Positions 1-10,670 of a DNA stretch of 64,000 bases are shown piece by piece. Position numbers and translations under genes: made by a program. How positions within the stretch are numbered: the first letter of the stretch is position 1; every line of letters starts with the position of its first letter. Source of the stretch: Cafeteria roenbergensis (taxonomy: Eukaryota > Sar > Bigyra > Bicosoecida > Cafeteriaceae); contig VLTN01000020.1 in NCBI GenBank assembly GCA_008330645.1, forward strand, positions 248,001 to 312,000, read 5' to 3'. The notes beneath the pieces were generated by a model, which worked only from the letters and a program-made list of their open reading frames with translations, ran no database searches and was not told the DNA's origin.

Positions 1-804
1 ATGGACCACGTCGCGGTTCGGGCCCGGGTCCGCCGGGTCGCGTCCCCCGAGCGCATCCGTCGCGCCGGCTCCCGCCCCGTGAAAGGGGTTGTGGCCCCCG
101 CTCCGGTCGCGCCATGTCTGCCGCGCGGGCCTGCTGCCAGCCGCACCCGCACCCGGTGCACGACGGGAAGAGACGGGCGCGCCAGCAGACGCGTTTATTG
201 CGGTGCTCCAGGGCTGCGTGAGCACGGGCTCGAACTCCACAATGTGCAGCGGCGGCAGCCGCCGCAAGTCAAATTGCTTGCACACAATGGCCCAGCCTCG
301 CGAGCGGGGCAGCGTCCACTGCGGCTCCAGGTCCCCGCCGCCGCCACGGCTGGCCGCCTCGGTCCACATGCCCAGGCCGTCCACGCGCAGGTCGATGGGC
401 ACAAGTCGCTCAGCCACCCCGTCAGCCGCGCGAGTGCGCAGGGCTTCGGGCGTCGCCCACTGGCGCTCAGGGCCGCCCGCAAGCTCCTGGCCCGGAATCG
501 CCCAGTGCACGTCAGCACCAGCGAGGGGGATGCTCGGCCAATCTCGCGGCTTTGGGCTCCCGAAGCCGCGGTACCCGACCGCGGTCGCGTTGACATCGTA
601 CGGTTGGCTCGCGCGCCCCTCGCCAGTCCTTGTTCCGACGCGAACGGGGGTCGCCCACACCGACGCGTGCGCAAGCGTGCCACGGTCGAGCACTCCTGCT
701 CCCGCGTGCAGCGCCATGGCGAGCATGCCAAGCGCAGCTGCTGCTCCCACAAGCCAGCTGCTGCTGCGGGCTGCAACCGAGGGCCTCGTCTGCCGCACCG
801 CCAT
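1..804 (-). CDS. Single-pass membrane protein, partial; possible copper type II monooxygenase-like fold
   Basis: The reading frame starts at an ATG at 804 and stays open to position 1, so the C-terminus lies outside the window. Residues 12 to 40 hold a basic stretch followed by a hydrophobic segment (SSWLVGAAAALGMLAMALHA), which looks like a signal anchor of a type II membrane or secreted protein. Around residues 165 to 195 a block reading GWAIVCKQF then LHIVEFEPVL resembles the strand of dopamine-beta-hydroxylase-like (Cu2 monooxygenase) domains that precedes the copper-binding His pair. That His pair is not visible, and the last 80 residues before the edge are Arg/Gly/Pro rich and may be intronic. 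The family call is an inference from one short motif; the membrane anchor is the firmer observation. Transcription is divergent from the ankyrin gene to the right. Confidence 0.4.
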   Translation of the reverse strand, partial: MAVRQTRPSVAARSSSWLVGAAAALGMLAMALHAGAGVLDRGTLAHASVWATPVRVGTRTGEGRASQPYDVNATAVGYRGFGSPKPRDWPSIPLAGADVHWAIPGQELAGGPERQWATPEALRTRAADGVAERLVPIDLRVDGLGMWTEAASRGGGGDLEPQWTLPRSRGWAIVCKQFDLRRLPPLHIVEFEPVLTQPWSTAINASAGAPVSSRRAPGAGAAGSRPARQTWRDRSGGHNPFHGAGAGATDALGGRDPADPGPNRDVVH

Positions 805-1455
805 TGGCACCCGCGGAAGCCCGAGCAGCTCCGCCCTTGGCGTGGAGCGCTGGCAAGCCCTTCTTGCCTGGCGGACGCTGCCGAGCGACAGTCTTTCGGT
901 TGCGCCGCGATTCTGCGAGAGCGAGAAGCTCGCGACCGGACCTGCGCGACGCTTCCTTGCCCAAGGCAGCCACTGCCGCCCCGAGCGCTGGCCCCAGCTC
1001 GAAGCTGTTCGATGTAGCAGGTATTTCCTGCGGCGCGCGCGGGGGTGGAGGCTCCAGTGATCAGCTGGAGCGGCGGCAGCGAGTGCACAATAGGTGGCTT
1101 CGGAAACGTTGCGATTGCTGTTGCGGGCCTGCCCAATGTGCTTGCGAGTTCTTGCCACCGTCCGCTGCAAGCGAGCGGGCGCCGCGTCCGAGCCCAGAGG
1201 GCACAGCCCGGTGAGCATGTATAATTTCGTTCCCGCCCCGCCTGCCGGGCTCGCCTGCTCGCATGCCTGGCCTGAGAGCCGCGCGGGCGGTGAACGTGCT
1301 TTCCTCTTCGTCTCGCGACGCGAACCGGCGTTTTGAACGTTCGGGGACGGACCCGAAATCACATGTGGCCAGCAAGCGACCCTAGTCGCGGCTGCTGCGA
1401 CTTGCACTGGCACTTGGCCGGATGGTGAGTCAGCGAGAGCGGGCCGAAGGCGCTT
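805..1455. other. Intergenic, divergent promoter region
   Basis: This stretch separates two genes transcribed away from each other. Frames are open on both strands, as expected from GC content, but none has a convincing protein. A short TATAAT-like string near 1,220 is AT-rich against the background; I cannot say that it is a promoter element. Confidence 0.4.
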
Positions 1456-4400
1456 GTGCGAGGCTGCTGCGATGCCGGCGAGGTCGGGCATGAAACGCGA
1501 ACGCTGACCGAGGCGGTTCGTCGCAGCGCGCTTCGGGGCGAAACGCAGCAGTCCGGGGCTGGCAGCCTAGATGGGGACTCAGGGCCCAGGGTTCGAGGGC
1601 CAGAGGTTTGTGTTGAGGTCCACCCTCAAGCCGGAGGCGGAGCTCAGCAGCCTGGGGTCGCGGTTGGCGCCCAGCAGCTTACAAGCGGCGACCAGGTCGC
1701 CCTGCTTCACAGCAGCGAGGGAGGCGAAGGACGCGGCACTGGTGCCAGCGGCCACCTCGTGCCAGATGAATGGGAGGCCGCTGCAGTGCTTGCACGGCAC
1801 GCGCGGGACGGCCGCCTGGAAGCCGCCAGCGAGGGGTTGCGGTTTTGCGCAGCCAAGTGCGCGCTCGGCATGAAAGCCGCGCTTGTTGTTCCAAGAGCCG
1901 ACAGCGGGCCGAGATGGGGCGACACGCAGTGCAAGGCCGTGCTGGAGCTGCTGATCGCCTCAAGCGCGTGCCTCAGCTCCACTGCAACGAGCGGGGCGCT
2001 TGGTGGCACTGACGCAGAGACGTTGAACTATTGCCTCGTGCTTGCAGCGCGGCTTGGGAGTGATGAGGCGGCACGTCTGTGCTTGATCAATGGTAGTCAT
2101 GCCAGCACTCGGCTCCTGGTGAGCGGGGCGGGTGCTGACCGCTGCTTTGCACAAGAGCCCCGTGTTGCGCGCTTTTGACCGAACCGCGCTGCGTGCGTTC
2201 CACGACCCTTGCAGGTTGGAGAGCGAGGCGTCGAAACTCCGGCAGCAGCCGCTATTTGCGCCGGGTCTCTGAGGGTGCTTCACTTGCTGGCGTGCGCTGG
2301 GGCGGACCTGCTCGACCGGCCAGAGGACGCCGACGGCGCCAAAGTTCAGCTTGCTGACTTGGCGCGAGACCGAGGCTTCGCCGATGGCGTTGAGTATATG
2401 AGCGCGTACCTTGCTCGGCTCGGCAGGCGCGGGACCAGCCTGGCGACGCGGCTGGCTCGCGACGGAGCGGGAATGCGGCTGCGGGAGCTGCTGGCAACCT
2501 CCGCTGGGGAGACTCGACTGGTGGACGTGAACCGTCGCGACCACCGAACCTCCATGACGCCGCTGCACGCCGCAGCGTCGGCTGGGCACACCGCGATTTG
2601 CAGGTTTCTGGCGAGCTCCCACCGGGCGGTTCTCGACGCCGAAGACGGGTCCTGCCGGACTCCCCTCATGCTGGCGTACGCGCACGGCCACTTGGAAGTT
2701 GCCGAGGCGCTGCTGGCCCTCGGCGCCGACCTCGAGCGAACGAGCTCAACCCAAGGCTCGGCGCTGTCTGCTGCCCTCGAGTGTGGCCTCGCGTCAACGG
2801 AGCATGCGCTCCAAAGGGGCGCTGCAGACCGCCTCACAGTTGGGCAGTACGCGCGCGTCCTCGTTGGTGCCATCGCTGGGCCCGCGAAGGATGCCCTGAC
2901 CAAGCGCATGGCCGATGTTGTTCAACGGCGGACCGACGTACTGGTCCTTGTCGCAGCATGTCCGGGTGGCGAAGCTTTCTTGCCCACACTGGTGGCCGAC
3001 TTTGGGGCGCTGCCATGCTCTCCGTCGTCGGACGCTTCGCTCGCAGGAAGAAACGCAGTGATGGCCGCCGCGGATGCTGGCGTCCTATGCACCCTCCGCT
3101 GGCTGTTGGCCAGGCCCTCGGTTGCAGCATGCCTAACAGCAAGAACCCAAGACACGGAGTTCAATGCCCTGCACTTGGCGTGCGCTGCTGGGCATCTTTT
3201 GTGTGCCAAGGAGCTTCTCGACGCTGGATCGACCATGCTTGCAGCCAGTGACCCCGCCGATGCGTCGGCCTCGGCACCGGAGAGGGGAGCCGGGGGGGCA
3301 GACGCCACTTGGCTGTCTCCACTGCGAGGGGATCAGTGGATCAACCTGCGGAGCGGGGTCCAAGGGCTGACTGCAGCCGGCTTGGCCATTTGCGGAGGGC
3401 ACGCTGAGGTTGTCGAGCTCCTGGCTTCGAGGGGCGCAGACACGTGGACAGGGCCCACTCCTCCCTTGGTGCTGGCCGCGAGACACAATCGTCCCGAGCT
3501 GCTTCGGTCCCTTCTGAGAGGCATCCGCGGTGATACGACTCGTCTGAATTCGACGGACGACCGACTCCGCACCGCCTTGATGGCGGCAAGTGCGTCGGCA
3601 GCACCAGAGTGCGTTGGCGCGCTTCTCGAAGCAGGTGCCGACTGGCGCGCGCGTGACCTCGCCGGGTCGGATGCGATTGCATTGGCAGCGAGGGCCCGCA
3701 GCAGGGAGAGCTTGGACCAGCTTCGCGAGAAGCGGGACGCTCACTTCGGCGGGGTCGCGGCGCAGATTCTTCGAATCGTCAGATCGACGCCGTCGTCGCA
3801 GTCCGTTTCCGACTTGCACGAGCTGCTCGGCAAGGAGCACGAGGTCGCGTTTCTCGCGCCAGAGCAGTTTGACGATGCTGTGGAGCGCGCTGCAGATGCC
3901 AGGGGCGCTGCCGACACAACCCAAACCGATGCTGGCAGGGTCCAGGCGGGACTGCTTGCAAAGTGCCTCATGGTCCTGTCAGGTGCCGCGGACCTACACC
4001 GGGTCGAGCGGACTCTCCACAAGTTCGTGCAAGCGGCCCAGTCATGTGCAACGGCGCCGCTTCAGGCCGAGTCTACCATGCGCCGCCTTGTGTCTCAAGC
4101 TGACATTGACCCCTCGGCATGCCGTGCGACCGATGGCGAGTGTGCGATGTGCGCTGCGTCCGCGGCAGGGGCAGTCGGCGTGGTGGCATGGCTCGCGGGA
4201 GAGCAGCGAGTCAGCGCAAACGCGGCTCGCCTGTTTTCAGGGGAGACTGCGGTGATGCTGGCCGCCCAAGGAGGCCATGCCGACGTGGTGTCGACGCTGC
4301 TGGAGCTCGGCGCCGACCCACGGGTTGCCTGCTTTCGCGGCCAAACGGCGCTATCGCAAGCCAGCGGCCACGCCGTGTCCGCACTGCTTGCGGCCTGGAG

Positions 4401-4569
4401 GCCAGGAGCCGCAGCGCCTTTACAATTACCAGATGAGGGCCCTGCTGCAAGGCGGCACGGAGGCGAACCCATGCCGCGTGCGCCTTTGCCGCTGCCACTG
4501 CAAGGCCCGTCTGTTGCTCAGGTGTGGGACGAGCTTGTTCTGGGTTCGCTACCAACAGCACGTGCGTGA
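1456..4569 (+). CDS. Ankyrin-repeat protein, one intron
   Basis: Two exons join cleanly. A GTGAGC donor at 2,119 and a TTGCAG acceptor ending at 2,214 remove 96 bp and keep phase 0. The downstream exon encodes about 785 residues with several ankyrin repeats, for example TPLHAAASAGHTAICRFL, TPLMLAYAHGHLEVAEALL and ETAVMLAAQGGHADVVSTLL, separated by degenerate repeats and a helical linker. Such proteins act as protein-binding scaffolds; no catalytic domain is visible. The 5' end is unresolved. The frame open from 1,456 starts with GTG and has no ATG before 1,870. An overlapping plus frame from an ATG at 1,571 has higher GC at third positions and an F-box-like look (LKPEAELSSLGSRLA). The true N-terminus may therefore be an F-box-like exon joined by a splice I could not place. 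The gene converges on the large minus-strand gene, with 67 bp between the stop codons. Confidence 0.7.
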
Positions 4570-4636
4570 CCGTCACGCAAGGGACGAGTTCAGTGCAGCA
4601 CGTCGGTTTTACACCGCTGGTGCCAGAACATCACGC

Positions 4637-7600
4637 TCACTTGCCCTTCTTGCCCTTCTTGCGAACGACCTTACCTTTCTTGCTCTTCTTGCCAAGCTTC
4701 TTCCCTTGGCTGGCCTGCTCGCCAGTCCCGTCGTCAGCCGAGGCCGCGGGACCAGGTGCTGCAATCAGAGCAGGCGACGAGCTGGGCAGGCCAGGCCCGC
4801 GCGGGCCCTGGTGCATCAGCTCTTCGTCGAGCTGGTTGGGCAGCAGGAACTCGTCGCCCCCGTCGCAGGCCGGCATGTGGCCTGAACGGTACAACCGTGC
4901 ATGCGTCCACGGCATCGTGCCGACGTATGGGCACGATTGCGTGCCGCAAAAGCACGCCATGCCCCCAAAGACTTCGTGGAACTTCAACTCCCGTTGGATG
5001 GAGTCCTGCTCCATCCCACTGCAGCTGTCTTTCCTCGACCCCATCAGCACCCCCAGATCCATCAGCGCCTCAGTTGTGGCTGCCAGCGTGGCGTTTCCGG
5101 AGTCGCTCAGGTCACGCCAGCCCTTCATGCGGCAGACCATGATGTTGGCCGCCTGAGCATTGCGAATGAGATGAGAATATGCCCCGACGAGGGAGCAGCT
5201 TGAGAATGGCATGGCTGATCTGATCATCGCTCTGACCGGCTCGCAAGCCGCGAGCAATGCGGAGATGAGCTCGTTGCAGGCAATGTCCACTGCGCGCTGG
5301 GCGGCCCGCGGTGCCACCTTGCCGTTCCACAGCACCCCTGACCCCTTGAACTTGGTCAGTAGGAAGAGGTTGTCCTGCAAAGTTCTGGCCACAACAGTCA
5401 GCGCAAGCGCAGCCTTGCACGCGCGAGTAAGGAGCGCCACGTGCCCGTTCTTGCGCAGGATGCCAGACTGCGCGAGACTTGCGGGGCAACTGCACGGCAT
5501 GGCCGGGCCCTCCGCCAGGTGCTCCATGACCAACCGAGCCGGTAGAAAGGACGAGGGAAGGCCAATTTCGTGGAAGACTGTCTCGATCTCGGCCTCCAGC
5601 GTGGCTGCAAGCCGCACTTGGCTGGCGTCGCTGCCCCTCTCGAGGGACGACAGCACCTCAGTGAGGCCGGCCTCGGCCACGCCGAAGTCCTCAGCGGTTT
5701 CTGCACGCAGCAGCTTCAGGCAGATCCCTGACAACTGGGCGCTCGGCGACAGGTGCACGGACTCCATCGCTGCCATCACCTGCCTCGTGATGCCCGGCAG
5801 CTGGCCGAGGCGCTCGCAGTTTCTGGACACCAACTCGTCGGCCAAACTTTCCACGGTCCGTTCGGAAGACGCGGCCGGCTCACCAGCGCCGTTCGCCGCA
5901 GCCGCTTGGCCTCCGCCTGCCTCCCCGGTCTCGCTGCCCGCAAGAGGCTGCACGTCGCCGTGCGCCGCTTGTCGAGACGCTCCCGGCGAGACGCCCGCCC
6001 GCGCCTGGGCCTCCGGTCCCGCTCCCACGCGTCCCTCGGCCACGGCGGCGCCGCGGGCCTCGCTCTCCTCGTGCTCCCGAACGATGCTGCGGGCCAGCTT
6101 GTCGAAGCCGGTGGACATCAGAATCGCAACGTGGCCAGCCCGCTGGGCCGACGCTACTTCCAGGCAGCACGCAAGCACGCGAAGGCAGGCCTCGGTGAGG
6201 TCTGCATCTCCCAGGATGTGGGCCGAGACAGACGCTAGCAGAGCGCAGAGCCCGGGAAGTCCGCCGCTTTTGCCAAAGGGCACCATGGCCGCAACGGCTC
6301 TGCCGCGCTTTCCCCCCGTCAGCTCGTCCATTCGCATGCCTTGGCTCCGCTCCTCGAGGCTCTTTGCTGGTGCCGACTCCCACCACTCCGTCGATCCAGG
6401 CGCCGGGAGGCCGTACCGCGCACCAAGCAGCAGCGCGCCGCGTCCGGCCAACGCGCTCTGCCGGTCGATCGAGGCCCGGACAGCGGCTTCCAACGGCGAG
6501 CGTCGCGGAGATGGGTCGCCAGGGCAGAGCAGCCTGAAGTCCGGGTACGGCGCGAGCACCCAGGGGGCGACGCCGGGCGGGTCACGCGGGGCGGAGAGGC
6601 TTGCAAGCGGCGGGCTCACGCTCAGGCCGCGCGGCAAGGGCGGCAGCACCGCGGCAAGCTCTGGCGGCTGAAACAGCCGCAAGGTGCCTGCATCGTCGTC
6701 GCTTGCGGGCGGCAGAGCCACGGGAACCGACGCCCAGTCAGTGCGCACCAGCGCGGGAGGCAGGTGCAGGCGCCCCGTGCACCGGAGCTCGGGCGTGTCT
6801 GGCTGCATCGCCGGTCTGGCGGCCTCGAGGGCTGCGACGGTGCCGCAGACGCCCTGCCAGATGGCCTCCCGCATCGAGAAGTTCATCATATTGGAGGTGC
6901 AGATGCGCGCCCGGTAGGACCGCATATCTAGCGCGTGCTGCGCGTACGAGAGCAGGTACGCGCGCCGGAGCATGGGCGGCCAGGTGAGCCCGGGGGGGCT
7001 GGCGCCCTCTGGCACGTTGACCCGCGGGCCCGCTGGGCACTCCTCGTGCGGCAGCCGCCGCATCGCGTCCAGGACAATCTGGTCCCGGGGCCAGGCGGGG
7101 GCCACGGCATGGTGCAGAGGGTCGGAGGGGTCCGCAAAGGCCTCGCAAAGGCGCCTCTCGCGGCCGGGCATCGGGGCCCCGCGGCCTTGCGCGGGCGAGC
7201 TGCCGCCCCGGTCCGGAGCAGGGAACAGCTGCGAGAATGGGGACGAGGACGGGGGCGGGCGGGGGGAGGGAGGTCCTGCGCCTGGGGACTGCGCAGGGCT
7301 CGACTGCTGGGCTCGGGCTGCAGCCCCCGCTGCGGAAGGGGCAGCGCCTGCAGACGCAGCAGCCGCCGCCCGGCTCCCCAGCTCAGCGCCGTCGGCCCGA
7401 GGCGAGCCCTGGCCAGCCGCCGCTGCGATTGGCCCGGCACGGCCAAAGCCTCCTTCCGCGGTGGGGAGCAAGCCGGGCAGGTTGCGCCCAGCCGCCGCTG
7501 CCGGCAGCCGCCCGCGAGCCGGCAGCCTCCCCTGGACCTCGGGCATGATGTAGCGGCCCAGGCACTGCGCTGCCTCCCGCAGCAGGTTGTAGGCCCTCAG

Positions 7601-10450
7601 GGTCGTCGCGGGGGCGTGCGCGAGGCCGCAGCTGGCGAGGAAGGTCGCCCTCATGTCGCCCTCGCCGTTGTCGTTCACGGCGGGGATGCTCGACTCGTGG
7701 AAGAAGGAGCCGCGCGTCGAGGCCGCGACCCGAAGCGAGCCTGCGGCCTGCCCCGTCTGGCGCCGGCTCGCGGCGCGAGCGGCCATCAGCGCCAGCACCT
7801 GCACCCTGTGGGTGCCCAGCGCCCTGGGCCGGTCAAAGGGAGTGGCGGCCCGGAAGTAGGCGCCGTTCCCGTCCATCGCCAGGAACGGCCAGCCCCACTG
7901 GACCCAGGACGCGGTCGGCGGGCTCACGTGCCTCGGCAGAGTGGCCATCGACATGAAGTCCATGTTGGAATCCTCCTCCTCCGCCGTCTCCTCCCACTGC
8001 GCATGCCTCTCGCCAGCCTCGTCGTGGATTCGCGACCTGATGGCCGCGCCCCGGGTGTAGCCGCGGTCCCGGCACTCCTGGGCCGCGGCAAGCAAGCGTT
8101 TCGCCTCCTCGGAAGTCGGCACGATCCCCTCGCTGAGCGCGATGGCGCGGCGCGCTTGCTCCGTCGCAGCCGAAAGCGTGGCCATGGCGGGGGCCACGCG
8201 CGGGAGAAGCCCGCACGTCGCGTCCTCGCGCTGGACGCCGCTGTGCACGCCGCCATCGACGTCGAAGCCCCAGACCATCAGCGCCGCTTCAACCCGCGCC
8301 TCGGCCCCCAGCTTGAGCTGCTCGGGCGTCAGGCACGACGGCTGCGGGGGGCGGCTGCCAGCCTTCTCAGTCCCAGCGGGCACCGTGCCATCACCAGCAC
8401 CAGCGCCGGCGCCGGCACCAGCACCAGCACCAGCACCAGCGCCGGCGCCGGCACCTGCACCCTCCTCTGCGGCCAAGCTCGCCGGCTTGCCGAGGATGGA
8501 GGTGTTCACCAGCCTGGAAGGATCGGCCAGGGGCGCCGGCCTCCCCAGGGTGACCAGGAGCGAGCCGAGCGGTGTGTAGTAGGGGGTGGTCCTGCCGTCC
8601 GCGGCGGCCCGGTTTCCAGCGTCTGCGGGCGGGGGCGCCCGCTGCCTGCCTCTCGCGGCGTCGTGCTCGGCCGCCTCTTTCTCGTCGCGCGCCTGCAGCG
8701 TCTCCGCCTGCCGCCGCAGCGACGGCAGCGCCCCCATGTCCGCCGCTCCCTCCTCGCCCCCACGCGAAACCGCGGCAATCAAGCCAAGGTCGGCTCCGAG
8801 GGTGTCAAGGGAGCCGCGAAACCGCAGCCAGGCGTCGCGGCTGCGCGTGTGCGGAGGCACGCTCTCCACCGCCGCACGCAGCCCCACAGACGGACGCGCC
8901 CCCTTGGTGGCAGGGCGGTCGAACTCCGCTGCGAGCGACCGAGGCCGGAGCGACATCCGGCAAACGCGCCTGCCGCCATCTGCCGTGGCCGGCAGCTCGT
9001 CAGAGCCGGAGTGCGTGACCAGCTCCACCCCCACCTCGCCGGCGCGGCCAGGGTGGCCCGCCATCCACGCCAGGTGCGCTGCGTCGTCCGCCACGGCGGA
9101 GACAAACATCTGCGTGTCCGTGGACACGTCGGCAGGCGCGCTGTCCTCGTCGTCGCTCGCACCCTCGCAGGCTCCAGCACCGGTGGCAGCAGCAGCGCCA
9201 GGCTTCGCACGGGCGGTCTGCCCGTCTCGCTGCGATGCTGCTTGCGGGGGCGGCTGAAGGCCGGCGAATCGCGCTGTCGCGCCGTTGGCAGGGCCGGAAA
9301 AGCTTCCGGCGAACTCCTGCGTGTTCCCGTGGACCCACGCTGCCGCCGCCTCCTGCTCCGCCACAAGCGGCACCGCCCCCAGGACGCGGTCAGGGTGACA
9401 TGCCGCGAGGGTCGCTGCGGTGCGGCGCCAGCATGCCTCCGCGTTGGGCTTCCACGAAAGAGCGCGGACATCGCCGGGCGGGGCTTTGAGGTTGGCGGCT
9501 CTCGAGACGTACTCGGCGGTCTCGGCCACCGAGGACAGGAGCCTGCAGATCGCAGCGGCGGCCAGGCAGGGAGCTGCTCGCGGGATGGGGACGACGGTGG
9601 AGGCTTGCAAGGCGGCCGCCTGCACGTCAAAGGCCGTGAGGTAGGACGGCGGGCAGGCGTCGCTGAGGAGTAGGAGGCCGATGTTGCCCCAGCTGAAGGC
9701 AACGCTAGGGCTTCCCAACCAGTCCAGGCTGAAAGTGGCGAGGTGGAGGCAGGCAACGCCGAGCCACGGGGCCGGCCGGGCAGCGACCAGGGCCGCCTCC
9801 AGCGCTACAATGTGGCGGTGCACCTTGGCGGCGCCGTACCTGGTCGTGCGGGAAGGGTGAGTCCGCCAGAGCAGGCGGGCCAGCGTTGACCCTTCTACCA
9901 GCGTCTCGAGCCCCGGCACGTGCGCCGTCGCGAGCCTGAGGGCCAGGAACGGCCACGCAAGCACCCGACCGTGCGTCTGAAGCGCGCACATGTCCGGGAA
10001 GTGCGGCGCAAGGCAAGCAATAGCCGCCATCGCCTGCCGGCTTCTTGCAACCAGAAAGCAGCGTCGGGCCATCAGCGTCTCAAAGTGGCTCAGAATCTCG
10101 TTGTCGAAGTAGTACACACCCGGCTCCAGCGAAATGGCCCACTTCATGAGCTTCACATCCCGGGGAGTCGCGAGCGGGAGCCGCCTGGGCAGCGGCAGGG
10201 GCAAATCGGCTTCCCAAGGCAGGCCTGCGCGCTCAGGACGCCGCTGCCCGGGCGCCGTCGCCCCTGCGGTCGCAGCGCCAGCCATCCAGGCCCGTTCGTT
10301 GCCCTGAGCGCGGCCGCCAGCGGTGCCTCCCGGCGCTTCGGCGCAGTGGTGGCCGCAGGGCGCACTCGCCCGACCGACCGCAACAGCTGAGTCCGCAGTG
10401 CTTGTGCCGAGACAAGCATTGCCGGCGCATATTCGTCGCTGCGCAAGCAT
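4637..10450 (-). CDS. Very large orphan protein, about 1,937 residues, lysine-rich C-terminus
   Basis: This is a single uninterrupted frame of 5.8 kb. It starts at an ATG at 10,450, with an alternative ATG at 10,285, and ends at TGA 4,637. I recognise no catalytic domain. Conserved-looking helical stretches (WAISLEPGVYYFDNEIL, LSYAQHALDMRSYRARIC) alternate with low-complexity linkers, including an (Ala-Gly) run encoded at 8,390-8,460. Near the C-terminus there is a cysteine pair (CFCGTQSCPYVGT) followed by WTHARLY, then a tail of repeated KKGK units that could be a nuclear or nucleolar localisation signal. Length, lack of stops and reasonable composition argue for a real gene. Its start is 220 bp from the divergent start of the plus-strand neighbour, so the two may share a promoter. 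Function is unknown. Confidence 0.7.
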   Translation of the reverse strand: MLAQRRICAGNACLGTSTADSAVAVGRASAPCGHHCAEAPGGTAGGRAQGNERAWMAGAATAGATAPGQRRPERAGLPWEADLPLPLPRRLPLATPRDVKLMKWAISLEPGVYYFDNEILSHFETLMARRCFLVARSRQAMAAIACLAPHFPDMCALQTHGRVLAWPFLALRLATAHVPGLETLVEGSTLARLLWRTHPSRTTRYGAAKVHRHIVALEAALVAARPAPWLGVACLHLATFSLDWLGSPSVAFSWGNIGLLLLSDACPPSYLTAFDVQAAALQASTVVPIPRAAPCLAAAAICRLLSSVAETAEYVSRAANLKAPPGDVRALSWKPNAEACWRRTAATLAACHPDRVLGAVPLVAEQEAAAAWVHGNTQEFAGSFSGPANGATARFAGLQPPPQAASQRDGQTARAKPGAAAATGAGACEGASDDEDSAPADVSTDTQMFVSAVADDAAHLAWMAGHPGRAGEVGVELVTHSGSDELPATADGGRRVCRMSLRPRSLAAEFDRPATKGARPSVGLRAAVESVPPHTRSRDAWLRFRGSLDTLGADLGLIAAVSRGGEEGAADMGALPSLRRQAETLQARDEKEAAEHDAARGRQRAPPPADAGNRAAADGRTTPYYTPLGSLLVTLGRPAPLADPSRLVNTSILGKPASLAAEEGAGAGAGAGAGAGAGAGAGAGAGDGTVPAGTEKAGSRPPQPSCLTPEQLKLGAEARVEAALMVWGFDVDGGVHSGVQREDATCGLLPRVAPAMATLSAATEQARRAIALSEGIVPTSEEAKRLLAAAQECRDRGYTRGAAIRSRIHDEAGERHAQWEETAEEEDSNMDFMSMATLPRHVSPPTASWVQWGWPFLAMDGNGAYFRAATPFDRPRALGTHRVQVLALMAARAASRRQTGQAAGSLRVAASTRGSFFHESSIPAVNDNGEGDMRATFLASCGLAHAPATTLRAYNLLREAAQCLGRYIMPEVQGRLPARGRLPAAAAGRNLPGLLPTAEGGFGRAGPIAAAAGQGSPRADGAELGSRAAAAASAGAAPSAAGAAARAQQSSPAQSPGAGPPSPRPPPSSSPFSQLFPAPDRGGSSPAQGRGAPMPGRERRLCEAFADPSDPLHHAVAPAWPRDQIVLDAMRRLPHEECPAGPRVNVPEGASPPGLTWPPMLRRAYLLSYAQHALDMRSYRARICTSNMMNFSMREAIWQGVCGTVAALEAARPAMQPDTPELRCTGRLHLPPALVRTDWASVPVALPPASDDDAGTLRLFQPPELAAVLPPLPRGLSVSPPLASLSAPRDPPGVAPWVLAPYPDFRLLCPGDPSPRRSPLEAAVRASIDRQSALAGRGALLLGARYGLPAPGSTEWWESAPAKSLEERSQGMRMDELTGGKRGRAVAAMVPFGKSGGLPGLCALLASVSAHILGDADLTEACLRVLACCLEVASAQRAGHVAILMSTGFDKLARSIVREHEESEARGAAVAEGRVGAGPEAQARAGVSPGASRQAAHGDVQPLAGSETGEAGGGQAAAANGAGEPAASSERTVESLADELVSRNCERLGQLPGITRQVMAAMESVHLSPSAQLSGICLKLLRAETAEDFGVAEAGLTEVLSSLERGSDASQVRLAATLEAEIETVFHEIGLPSSFLPARLVMEHLAEGPAMPCSCPASLAQSGILRKNGHVALLTRACKAALALTVVARTLQDNLFLLTKFKGSGVLWNGKVAPRAAQRAVDIACNELISALLAACEPVRAMIRSAMPFSSCSLVGAYSHLIRNAQAANIMVCRMKGWRDLSDSGNATLAATTEALMDLGVLMGSRKDSCSGMEQDSIQRELKFHEVFGGMACFCGTQSCPYVGTMPWTHARLYRSGHMPACDGGDEFLLPNQLDEELMHQGPRGPGLPSSSPALIAAPGPAASADDGTGEQASQGKKLGKKSKKGKVVRKKGKKGK
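8390..8460. repeat. GC-rich hexanucleotide microsatellite inside a coding region
   Basis: Repeats of caccag and cgccgg hexamers encode an alternating Ala-Gly run of about 22 residues in the large minus-strand protein. A unit of six keeps the frame, so length changes by whole units would be tolerated. Confidence 0.8.
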
Positions 10451-10670
10451 TCGTCTGGAGCGCCAGTCCAGAATTACGGGAAGCTCACACCATTCGCCCC
10501 CAGCGCGTCCCTCGCGCCTTTGCGCCTCAGCCCCGGTCAGGAGGCCACTAGCTGCTGCTGCTGCCGCTGCCTGTGGCCGCCAGGAACTCGTGCCTGCCTC
10601 TCCGCGGGCGGCAATCGCAGAGTTGCTGCTCCAGAATTTCTGGAGCGCTCGCCCTCACGGAGCAGCCCAA
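10451..10670. promoter_or_regulatory. Short head-to-head intergenic region
   Basis: Only about 220 bp separate the divergent ATGs at 10,450 (minus) and 10,671 (plus). A shared bidirectional promoter is inferred from this arrangement; no specific motif was identified. Confidence 0.35.

Noticed and set aside
195-1136. Long open frames on both strands at the left edge
   Set aside because: They overlap the better minus-strand frame with a membrane anchor and have Arg/Pro-biased composition typical of shadow frames in GC-rich DNA.
6935-9673. A 912-residue plus-strand frame opposite the large orphan gene
   Set aside because: Composition dominated by Arg, Gly and Ala with no domain; it is the antisense shadow of the minus-strand gene.
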